Source: a virus. From it: a stretch of 29,589 nt of DNA. A model generated the notes under the pieces. The model saw only the letters and a program-made list of their open reading frames with translations. It was not told the origin of the DNA and ran no database searches. The position numbers and the translations under genes were made by a program. Positions 6,151 through 11,581 of the stretch are shown piece by piece; the first letter of the stretch is position 1, and every line of letters begins with the position of its first letter. Where the stretch lies: positions 1 to 29,589 of the IMG/VR virus record IMGVR_UViG_3300018081_000014. The stretch is one strand, 5' to 3'.

Positions 6151-6686
6151 AGGTCGCACTTGCGCTACTCGTCCTGCTCTGTAGTGCCGGCGCAGTCGCC
6201 ATCGTGGCAACCGCGGGGGAAGACCCCCCATCGCCCGAGCTCGTGGCCGCGCGCGACACGATCCGCTATCTCGCCGGCCAGAACATGATGCTCCGCGATC
6301 GGCTGGCGAAGGCGCAGAAGCACCGGAAGCATTACCGCCTCGGCTACCTAAAGCGCGGCCGGCTCATTCACGTTCTGAATAAGCGAATCGCGAATCTCGA
6401 TCGCGTGGCACGGCACGGCTTCGACTACCCGCACTTGCTCCAACTCGCGGCGATCGCGCACGGCTACTCGAGCTCCACGCTCGAGCGCAAGGCCCGCTGC
6501 GAGTCCGTCAACTTCACCGACTTCTACAACGAGGACTCGCACGCGTCAGGCGTCTTCCAGTTCCTCCCGTCAACGTGGCGAGGAACGCCCTACGGCCGCT
6601 TCAACATCTTCGATCCGTTCGCGAACGTCCTAGCCGGCGCCTGGATGCACGCTCGAGGCCGCGGCGGGGAGTGGGTCTGTCGGTGA
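6147..6686 (+). CDS. Secreted transglycosylase/lysozyme-like protein (179 aa)
   Basis: The start KVALALLVLLCSAGAVAIV is a signal peptide or membrane anchor. A charged helical spacer follows (about 30-90). The C-terminal domain has RKARCESVNFTDFYN (Glu119 the probable catalytic acid), SHASGVFQFLPSTWRGTP and ANVLAGAWMHARGRGGEWVC. This is the order of small goose-lysozyme/transglycosylase-like domains found in actinobacteria and their phages. Cys118 and Cys178 could form a disulfide outside the cell. It would cleave the glycan strands of peptidoglycan. It lies in the left arm, away from the amidase and tail lysin, so it may be a host-wall-acting accessory protein rather than the main endolysin. 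Confidence 0.75.
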   Translation: MKVALALLVLLCSAGAVAIVATAGEDPPSPELVAARDTIRYLAGQNMMLRDRLAKAQKHRKHYRLGYLKRGRLIHVLNKRIANLDRVARHGFDYPHLLQLAAIAHGYSSSTLERKARCESVNFTDFYNEDSHASGVFQFLPSTWRGTPYGRFNIFDPFANVLAGAWMHARGRGGEWVCR

Positions 6687-7336
6687 GCAGACAGCAACCC
6701 AACAGTGATCTCGGCTTGATGCGCGAGATGGCCGATGCGGTAGACCAAGATCGCGGACACAGCAATTCGCTGCTTACCCAAATGCTTAGAGAGGCGGCTG
6801 ATGAGATTCGCGAGCTTCGAGAGGAAGTAGAGAGGCAACAAGAGACCTTCAAGCGAAACCTTCGGCTTGCAACGAAAGATTTGCGCGAGGAAGTAGAGAG
6901 GCTGAACAAGGCGTGGGAAAAGGACAATCTCTGTGGCGTCTGTCCTTACCGGAAGGCTACGCAAGCCGAGAATGCACGGCTTCGGGAGGAAGTAGAGAGG
7001 CTAAAGAGAGAAATCCAGAGATGGAAAGACGGGTACGACGTGGCTGCTTGTCGCGCTTTCCGGCGTGGAGAGGAAATAGAGAGGCTGAGGCAAAAGACTC
7101 TCGCCGACGAAGAACTACTGCAATTGCAACGCGGAACCAACGCGGAGCTTCGAGAGGGAGTAGAGAGGCTGAGGGAGGCGCACCGGAATTTGGCACAGCG
7201 GGTACAGAATCTCATCGAAGCCGTGCCCGCGGAATGGGATGGTGGAGATCTCGGCTATCTCATCGGAGACTTGGGCGACCCGGTTCTTGAAGCCGAGGCT
7301 GTGTGTTCCGAGTCCCCACAGGAGAAGAAGCCGTGA
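6683..7336 (+). CDS. Long coiled-coil protein built on a repeated LREEVERL unit (217 aa)
   Basis: Nearly all helix. The motif [LI]RE[EG][VI]ERL recurs at about residues 46, 68, 101, 129 and 157, and its DNA is almost identical each time (see the repeat feature). A CGVCPYRK knuckle sits near residue 84 between coil segments. The C-terminal 40 residues are acidic (EWDGGDLGYLIGDLGDP) and end SPQEKKP. The GTG at 6683 overlaps the previous stop. The stretch is visibly less GC-rich than its neighbours and uses GTA (Val) and AGG (Arg) in every repeat, suggesting recent repeat expansion or transfer. Function unknown. Confidence 0.7.
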   Translation: MSRQQPNSDLGLMREMADAVDQDRGHSNSLLTQMLREAADEIRELREEVERQQETFKRNLRLATKDLREEVERLNKAWEKDNLCGVCPYRKATQAENARLREEVERLKREIQRWKDGYDVAACRAFRRGEEIERLRQKTLADEELLQLQRGTNAELREGVERLREAHRNLAQRVQNLIEAVPAEWDGGDLGYLIGDLGDPVLEAEAVCSESPQEKKP

Positions 7337-7474
7337 AGTGGAGGCCTGCGAATACGACTGGGCAACTCCAATTTCGGTCAGAGCGAAGGGGAGAAGTGAG
7401 CCACATCTATCCAGAAGGATCAACCTGCTGGTACGTGGAGCGCGAGCGTGAACTCCAGGAGGAAGTAGAGAGGC
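6821..7474 (+). repeat. Six copies of a 16-bp coding repeat GAGGAAGTAGAGAGGC
   Basis: Copies at 6821-6836, 6887-6902, 6986-7001 and 7459-7474 are identical; 7070-7085 and 7154-7169 have one change each. All encode E(E/G)(V/I)ER plus the first base of Leu. The first five are in one gene, the sixth in the next. Spacings between the first five are 66, 99, 84 and 84 bases (22, 33, 28 and 28 residues), that is two and three hendecads and then twice four heptads. Confidence 0.85.
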
Positions 7475-7635
7475 TAAGGAAGACGCTGGAGCTTATTGCC
7501 GACCCCGATTACACACACGTGGGTCAATTAAAAGACGAGGCGATGCGTACCCTGGCCGAGTCTCCACAGGAGGAGAAGCCACATCGGGTATCTCCCTACT
7601 CACCCCCGAACCCTGGGCGCGGGACGCCCGACTAA
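7333..7635 (+). CDS. Coiled-coil protein, partial paralogue of the preceding gene (100 aa)
   Basis: A short aromatic N-terminal part (SHIYPEGSTCWYVERERELQ) leads into one LQEEVERLRKTLELI helix whose DNA matches the repeat of the upstream gene. Then come DPDYTHVGQLKDEAM and TLAESPQEEKP, matching the upstream protein's ending SPQEKKP. Both genes therefore share a coil unit and a C-terminal cassette, pointing to duplication. The tail after residue 82 is Pro-rich. The GTG overlaps the previous stop (GTGA). Proteins with this short core plus one coil are frequent in phages and have no known function. Confidence 0.65.
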   Translation: MKWRPANTTGQLQFRSERRGEVSHIYPEGSTCWYVERERELQEEVERLRKTLELIADPDYTHVGQLKDEAMRTLAESPQEEKPHRVSPYSPPNPGRGTPD

Positions 7636-7655
7636 TTGTCTCCACAGGAGGAGAA
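7561..7655 (+). repeat. Direct repeat TCTCCACAGGAGGAGAA carrying a ribosome-binding site
   Basis: The 17 bases at 7561-7577, coding near the end of the 7333 gene, recur exactly at 7639-7655, where they form the strong Shine-Dalgarno of the gene at 7659. A shortened version lies at 7312-7327 at the end of the 6683 gene, just before the GTG at 7333. In two cases the repeat precedes a start codon; the middle copy no longer does. Confidence 0.8.
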
Positions 7656-7658
7656 AGC

Positions 7659-8075
7659 ATGAAGCACTACATCATCATCACGGCACTGATCGCCGCGCTC
7701 GTCGGCACCTACGCCGGCAGCGCGATCTCGAGCTCCGACACGAGCACAACGCTACGGAGCCGGATCGGCCAGCTCGAGAGGCAGGTCCGCGTGCTGCGCG
7801 CGAACGACGGGGCAATGCGCCAGTCGATCGGCGTTACCGCGTCACGGGTAACGGACGTTGAACACGAGCTCGACGAGTGTTTCAAGACCGTCATCCCGAT
7901 TACGCGCTACACGAACTACTGGAACGGAGATCCGCCGTTCTACACGAGCGCGCTCGACTGGACTGCGGTTGGCGGGCAGGTTCACTTTTGGGCTCAGGCC
8001 GTCGACGCGAGCTGCGTCGTGACTTTCAAGCACAATGGCCGTGACGGTCGGAAGGCAATAGGAAGTAGGAGGTAG
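7659..8075 (+). CDS. Exported or membrane-anchored protein (138 aa)
   Basis: The first 25 residues (YIIITALIAALVGTYAGSAI) form an N-terminal membrane anchor or signal peptide. Residues about 30-65 are a coiled coil (SRIGQLERQVRVLRANDG), then a beta-like domain with Tyr/Trp (ITRYTNYWNGDPPFY, VHFWAQAVDASCVV) and a basic end. Two Cys (ECFK and ASCV) could pair outside the cell. AGGAGGAG lies 6-13 bases before the ATG, the best ribosome site in the arm. Function unknown; the context with the next exported gene suggests a pair acting at the cell surface. Confidence 0.7.
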   Translation: MKHYIIITALIAALVGTYAGSAISSSDTSTTLRSRIGQLERQVRVLRANDGAMRQSIGVTASRVTDVEHELDECFKTVIPITRYTNYWNGDPPFYTSALDWTAVGGQVHFWAQAVDASCVVTFKHNGRDGRKAIGSRR

Positions 8076-8078
8076 AGG

Positions 8079-8489
8079 TTGAAGCGCATCGCGATCATCC
8101 TGGCCCTGGCTCTGGCGCTATTCAGCGCCGGCGCACTTGCACCAACCCCGGAGCCGGCGGTCAGGGACGCCGTTGCCTGGGGATCGTCCGTGGAAGCCGT
8201 CGCCTGGGGCAGCGTCATCCAGCTAGTAGCACCACAGGACGCTGCGGCTGCACCCACCCCGAACATCGACATGAGCGTAGACCCTGGTGGCGGTGGCGGT
8301 GCTTTCAACTGCGATTACGCCCATTGGGGCTGGTGGGCATACATCCACATGGCGGATGGTTCTTATCGCTGGTGGAAGTGCGTGATAATGACCCAACAGG
8401 GGTTCCCGCCGGGAACCATCGCTAACTATGGTTGGGGATGGATGAACGGCGGGCCGTCGAGTCTGCCGTTTTGGTCCTGGTGTCCGTGA
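8079..8489 (+). CDS. Secreted Trp-rich protein with AVAWGS repeat (136 aa)
   Basis: The start KRIAIILALALALFSAGALA is a clear signal peptide. A short repeat follows, DAVAWGSSVEAVAWGS (residues about 31-46), which resembles the WGS/WGN-type tails found in some exported bacterial proteases, and then an Ala/Pro linker and a Gly run. The last 65 residues are strikingly aromatic (YAHWGWWAYIHMADGSYRWW) with three Cys. This looks like a compact secreted domain. The TTG start is set by AGGAGG at 8067-8072, six bases upstream. It is the last gene of the left operon. Role unknown; cell-surface modification or exclusion are possible guesses. Confidence 0.7.
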   Translation: MKRIAIILALALALFSAGALAPTPEPAVRDAVAWGSSVEAVAWGSVIQLVAPQDAAAAPTPNIDMSVDPGGGGGAFNCDYAHWGWWAYIHMADGSYRWWKCVIMTQQGFPPGTIANYGWGWMNGGPSSLPFWSWCP

Positions 8490-8506
8490 AAAAACTATTC
8501 GCCTGG

Positions 8507-8529
8507 CAGGGGTAAGAAAAGCACCCCTG
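8507..8529. terminator. Small hairpin between the two arms
   Basis: CAGGGGT (8507-8513) and ACCCCTG (8523-8529) form a 7-bp perfect stem with a 9-base A-rich loop. Read on the minus strand it follows the larger hairpin and its loop reads as a T-rich tract, so it may strengthen termination of the late operon. It has no U run on the plus strand. Confidence 0.5.
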
Positions 8530-8530
8530 G

Positions 8531-8574
8531 AAACGGAGCGGCTCCCTCGGGCACCGGGGGTGCCGCTCCGTTTT
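8531..8574. terminator. Bidirectional rho-independent terminator
   Basis: AAACGGAGCGGC (8531-8542) pairs perfectly with GCCGCTCCGTTT (8562-8573), followed by one more T. The stem serves transcripts from both sides: the left operon ends at 8489 and the minus-strand stop TAA occupies 8575-8573. A competing inner stem, GGCACC (8550-8555) with GGTGCC (8559-8564), overlaps the 3' arm. This is the boundary between the two gene blocks. Confidence 0.88.
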
Positions 8575-8824
8575 ACTTCTCGTCGTACTCGCGCGGGAAC
8601 GCTTTGCGGCTCGGCCAGTGAGCGAACGCGAAGTGAATGATCCCGACGAATAGCGCGCCGGCCACGAGCAGCGCGAAGATTCCCCAGCGGCTCGAGGTCT
8701 GCCAGATCGTCCAGCTCAGTGTGTTCCACGGGCAGCCGGGCCAGAAGACGGCAAGGAGCTCGGCGGTGAGCGGGACGCAGAGGATCGGGACCCACCACAG
8801 AACGCTCTGCCAGTAGGGACTCAC
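8573..8824 (-). CDS. Membrane protein with two TM segments, holin-region (83 aa)
   Basis: Two hydrophobic helices are clear: SVLWWVPILCVPLTAELLAV (residues about 7-26) and GIFALLVAGALFVGIIHFAF (about 42-61), with a polar end (SRKAFPREYDEK). It is the last gene of the late operon and its stop lies in the terminator stem. The GTG at 8824 overlaps the stop of the upstream gene (GTGA); a start at 8857 would overlap more. Size and two TM helices allow a holin or antiholin role, but several genes here could fill it. Confidence 0.65.
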   Translation of the reverse strand: MSPYWQSVLWWVPILCVPLTAELLAVFWPGCPWNTLSWTIWQTSSRWGIFALLVAGALFVGIIHFAFAHWPSRKAFPREYDEK

Positions 8825-9057
8825 AGAAGAATCCGAGTGGCGGTCAGTGGGTCGCACGCCTTGGCGAGCTTGAGCGCGTCATGCAGGGCGATGTCAATCC
8901 GGCCGGCGAGCGCCTCGGCGTCCTCGAGGTCGAAGCCGGCTCGGAGCAGCTCCCCGATCCGCCAGTCGAGGATGCCGTAGTCGATGGCGTGACGGTACGG
9001 CGGCGAGCACTGCTCACACGGACAGGCAGGCCGGTGAGCGTTGGCGGAGCCGAACAT
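8821..9057 (-). CDS. Small soluble protein with Cys cluster (78 aa)
   Basis: Not recognised. It starts MFGSANAHRPACPCEQCSPP, with a Cys-x-Cys-x2-Cys cluster that may bind metal, followed by helices (GILDWRIGELLRAGFDLEDAEALAGRIDI). ATG at 9057 is preferred as it follows the previous stop by one base; TTG at 9078 would add seven residues including one Cys. Unlike its neighbours it has no membrane helix. Similar short Cys-rich proteins are frequent at the ends of actinophage late regions. Confidence 0.6.
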   Translation of the reverse strand: MFGSANAHRPACPCEQCSPPYRHAIDYGILDWRIGELLRAGFDLEDAEALAGRIDIALHDALKLAKACDPLTATRILL

Positions 9058-9058
9058 C

Positions 9059-9253
9059 TCACGCGCGCAACCCGACAAGGAACTTGACCGCCGTTGGCGT
9101 GAAGGCGACGAGGATCGCGACGTAGCCGATCGTGTCGATGTCGGTGACGCCGGCCATCTTGCAGATCAGCACGGCCGCCGCCATCGCCGGCGGAGTCGCG
9201 ACTTCGGCGGGATTGCGTTGGAGGAAGTTGCCTTCGGGATCGTGTGCTCGCAT
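9059..9253 (-). CDS. Small membrane protein (64 aa)
   Basis: A polar start (RAHDPEGNFLQRNPAEVATP) is followed by a hydrophobic helix (AMAAAVLICKMAGV) and a second (TIGYVAILVAFTPTAVKFLV). The ATG at 9253 overlaps the upstream gene's stop as TGATG; upstream in-frame starts lie inside that gene. Two weak TM segments near the lysis genes make it one of the holin candidates, without direct evidence. Confidence 0.65.
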   Translation of the reverse strand: MRAHDPEGNFLQRNPAEVATPPAMAAAVLICKMAGVTDIDTIGYVAILVAFTPTAVKFLVGLRA

Positions 9254-9570
9254 CAGTTTTCCTCCGGTTTCGTCTGTGCCTTGCACTTCGCCTTGAGCGT
9301 GTCGATGCTCTGATTGAACTTCTCCCAACTAGCCGCTTGCTGAGGCGTCTGCCCCGGCTGGAGGAAGGGCCGGAAGATCTCCCTCACGCCTTCATATGTC
9401 CGGCGGCAGGAGTCCACGCGGCTCTGCTGAATCTCCGCGATCCGGTTCTGATTCTCCGCTGCGAGGTCCCGGGTTGACGAGTAGAGATAGGTGTTCGCCA
9501 CGACCGAGAGCAGGAGCGCGATGACTGCTAGGTGCTCCCAGGCCCAACGCATCGCTTGCCTGTGCGGCAT
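9253..9570 (-). CDS. Membrane-anchored lysis-region protein (105 aa)
   Basis: One N-terminal membrane helix (HLAVIALLLSVVANTYLY, about 13-30) is followed by a charged helix (STRDLAAENQNRIAEIQQSR), the stretch RVDSCRRTYEGVREIFRPF and a helical tail with a second Cys. The layout, one TM plus an outer coiled domain with an S-C-R-R-T-Y-E motif, is familiar from proteins near the endolysin in actinobacterial phages, where function is unassigned. TGATG overlaps at both ends. A role as second lysis membrane protein is plausible. Confidence 0.65.
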   Translation of the reverse strand: MPHRQAMRWAWEHLAVIALLLSVVANTYLYSSTRDLAAENQNRIAEIQQSRVDSCRRTYEGVREIFRPFLQPGQTPQQAASWEKFNQSIDTLKAKCKAQTKPEEN

Positions 9571-9662
9571 CAGTGAATCCAGCCGACGACGAAGATGGCG
9601 ATGACGACGGCCAGAATCAGAATCGACACGCCCAGGTTGGCGGCGAGGAGTTTTCGCAGCAT
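9570..9662 (-). CDS. Single-TM micropeptide (30 aa)
   Basis: After MLRKLLAAN the protein is one hydrophobic helix (LGVSILILAVVIAIFVVGW) ending in IH. ATG at 9662 is used because longer in-frame versions overlap the upstream gene and give an arginine-rich, non-biological N-terminus. The stop overlaps the next ATG (TGATG). With its basic N-terminus and one TM it resembles minimal phage membrane peptides that modulate lysis; function is not shown. Confidence 0.55.
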   Translation of the reverse strand: MLRKLLAANLGVSILILAVVIAIFVVGWIH

Positions 9663-9667
9663 CCCGA

Positions 9668-9859
9668 CTACCCGTTCCGCCGCAGTCGGTCGACGGTTCT
9701 TGCGAAGGGGAAGCAGATGAGGCCCACGATTACCGGGATGAACTGAGGCGGGACGTTCCCGCCCAGCGATCCGTAGATCGCGAGAATCAGGCCTGTCATG
9801 GGCGCGATTACCCACTCGAACCACCAGGCCCATCTCAGTCGTCCATCTGGCTCAGACAC
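9668..9859 (-). CDS. Two-TM protein, best holin candidate (63 aa)
   Basis: It lies four bases downstream of the endolysin stop. A polar start (MSEPDGRLR) is followed by a TM helix (WAWWFEWVIAPMTGLILAIY), a short Gly/Pro turn (GSLGGNVPPQ), a second TM (FIPVIVGLICFPFA) and a basic end (RTVDRLRRNG). Two TM segments, a positively charged C-terminus and position beside the amidase fit a class II holin. The gene starts at GTG 9859. The neighbouring small membrane proteins could also contribute. Confidence 0.65.
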   Translation of the reverse strand: MSEPDGRLRWAWWFEWVIAPMTGLILAIYGSLGGNVPPQFIPVIVGLICFPFARTVDRLRRNG

Positions 9860-9863
9860 ACGT

Positions 9864-10583
9864 CTAGAGATCCACTCGGTCGATCGTGATCCGCGCCGGC
9901 TTGTGCTCCGAGATGTTCCACTCGGTCAGCATCACGCCGGGCTCGGTCGTGCGCGCCCATCGCTTGATCCGCACGCCGGCATTGTTGAAGACCCGCACGT
10001 CGTAGACCGCGTGCGCCGGCGCGTCGGGCTCGAGGGCCGCCTGCACGTCATGGCGGAAGTTCGGCAGGTCGTTCGCGAGCACGCCGGGGCAGTCGGTCGG
10101 GAAGAACTGGCGGTGCGGGAAAATCTGCGTGGCTGCGAAGCTGCCCTCGCGACAGAGCCACGCGAAAAGCCAGATCGCCGCTTCGCGCTGGATCGGCGTC
10201 ATCGGCTCGGCGCCGTTGTGTTCGATCTCTACGCCCGGCTGGCTGTTGTGCTTGGGGCAATGGGCCGAAACCACCATCCCCCCGCGCATCACGGCCGCGA
10301 CCGAGCCGTGCCGTCCCTCGAGGATGTAGCCGCCGCGCGTGACGAGGAAGTTGTGGCCCGAATCGTTCCAGTCGCGGTCGTTCATATGGAAGTTCTGGAT
10401 GCCGCGCGCGTAAGCGCACGACTCCGCATACGTTTCGCCCGGCTCGAAGTTCGGAACGTGGCCGGCTGTGTGATGGAAGATCGCCTGGCTGGGCTTGCCG
10501 GCCGCGACGATCGCGCCCTTGGCCGGCTTGGCTCGCCACTCAGAGCAAGGGATGATTCGGAATGGTCGCGGTGCAGGGCTCAT
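9864..10583 (-). CDS. N-acetylmuramoyl-L-alanine amidase endolysin (239 aa)
   Basis: An Amidase_2/PGRP-type zinc amidase that would cut the bond between muramic acid and L-alanine in peptidoglycan. IFHHTAGH (His37/His38) supplies the first zinc ligand, FPHRQFFPTDCPG the second and third (His157 and Cys165), and SGHNFLV (about 75-81) matches the conserved strand region, with His in place of the usual Tyr. The last 50 residues form a separate small beta domain (VYDVRVFNNAGVRIKRW) that may bind the wall. No signal peptide is present, so release needs a holin, consistent with the membrane genes downstream. ATGA overlap with the tail lysin gene. Confidence 0.9.
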   Translation of the reverse strand: MSPAPRPFRIIPCSEWRAKPAKGAIVAAGKPSQAIFHHTAGHVPNFEPGETYAESCAYARGIQNFHMNDRDWNDSGHNFLVTRGGYILEGRHGSVAAVMRGGMVVSAHCPKHNSQPGVEIEHNGAEPMTPIQREAAIWLFAWLCREGSFAATQIFPHRQFFPTDCPGVLANDLPNFRHDVQAALEPDAPAHAVYDVRVFNNAGVRIKRWARTTEPGVMLTEWNISEHKPARITIDRVDL

Positions 10584-11581
10584 CGTTTCTCATCCTTTCG
10601 TGGATCGCCGTGGTGACGAGCGTAGTGCAAGTGCGCCACGCCGTTCGCCGATCCTGAGTAGCCGATGATCTGGCCGGCTTTTACGCGCTGGCCCGCCTTG
10701 ACCGTGAGCCGCGACAGGTGCGCGTAGTAGAACTCGTCGCCGCCGCCGATGACGTAGACGCGCTGGCCGGCGAAGCGTCCGCTCTTGCCGAGCGTGCCGA
10801 TCTTCGTGCCGATCCTGCCGTCAACGCGCGCTCGGATCGGAGTCCCGACCGGCATCGCTAGATCAATCGCGTTGTCGGACTGCCAGTCGCCGAGTGTGTG
10901 CGTGCCGTGGTACGGGGTTCCGATGACCTTGCCGGCGTAGCCGCCGAACGCGACCGGCCCGCCAGCATCGGGCTGACGGGCCGGGTCGATCTGCGGTGCG
11001 GCAGATGGCACCACTGTACCGCGCTGCATCGACGGAGCTCCCGCGATCAGCTTCATCAACGCCTGCGGGTCGTTCGGGTTCCGCTTCGGGTCTAGAAACG
11101 CCGTCGCGAACGCGCGACTCGTGTCAGGAGGCTTGATATAGACGCTATTTGACTGCGTGCCGTCCTGAACGGGTGCTGCGCTAGGCGGGATACCCCCGGC
11201 GCTCGGAGCTCCTGCAGCGCCTCGCAGGAGCTTCTGAACCTCACTTGCGCGCTCGTCGTAGCGGCCGGGGAACGCCGAACGCTGGACGGCCTGCGCGAGC
11301 TGGCCGGGAGTACCGCGGAAGCCCTTGGCTGTAAGAGCTCGAGCGTGAGCGAGGAACTGGCGGATGTCCGTGGCCGCCGACTCGGACGCCGGCCCCCATC
11401 CCTGCGAGGGCCGCTGTTGTAGGACTCCCTCCGAATCGCGGTCGCCGTAGTTGACGTTGCGGAAGTTGGCTTCGACGGCCATCGCCTCGAGCAGCGCCTT
11501 GAGCACGATCACCGAACCGCCGCGCGCGAGCCGGCGAGCGAGCGAGATGTTCTTTCGCTGCTCGGATGTGTACGTCGACAT
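10580..11581 (-). CDS. Two-domain virion lysin: lysozyme-like plus M23 peptidase-like (333 aa)
   Basis: The N-terminal domain (about 10-110) has ALLEAMAVEANFRNVNYGDR and GVLQQRPSQGWG, a pattern of transglycosylase-like domains in actinophage tail lysins (Glu37 the likely acid). A Pro/Ala linker follows. The C-terminal domain is M23-like: GDWQSDNAIDLAMPVGTPI, ARVDGRIGTKIG, FYYAHLSRLTVKAGQRVKAGQ and ending HLHYA. The second motif (HLH) is intact, but in the first the usual H-x3-D reads D-x3-D, so one zinc ligand appears replaced. It probably opens the wall during DNA entry. It follows the large internal protein gene (TGATG) and precedes the endolysin. Confidence 0.82.
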   Translation of the reverse strand: MSTYTSEQRKNISLARRLARGGSVIVLKALLEAMAVEANFRNVNYGDRDSEGVLQQRPSQGWGPASESAATDIRQFLAHARALTAKGFRGTPGQLAQAVQRSAFPGRYDERASEVQKLLRGAAGAPSAGGIPPSAAPVQDGTQSNSVYIKPPDTSRAFATAFLDPKRNPNDPQALMKLIAGAPSMQRGTVVPSAAPQIDPARQPDAGGPVAFGGYAGKVIGTPYHGTHTLGDWQSDNAIDLAMPVGTPIRARVDGRIGTKIGTLGKSGRFAGQRVYVIGGGDEFYYAHLSRLTVKAGQRVKAGQIIGYSGSANGVAHLHYARHHGDPRKDEKR

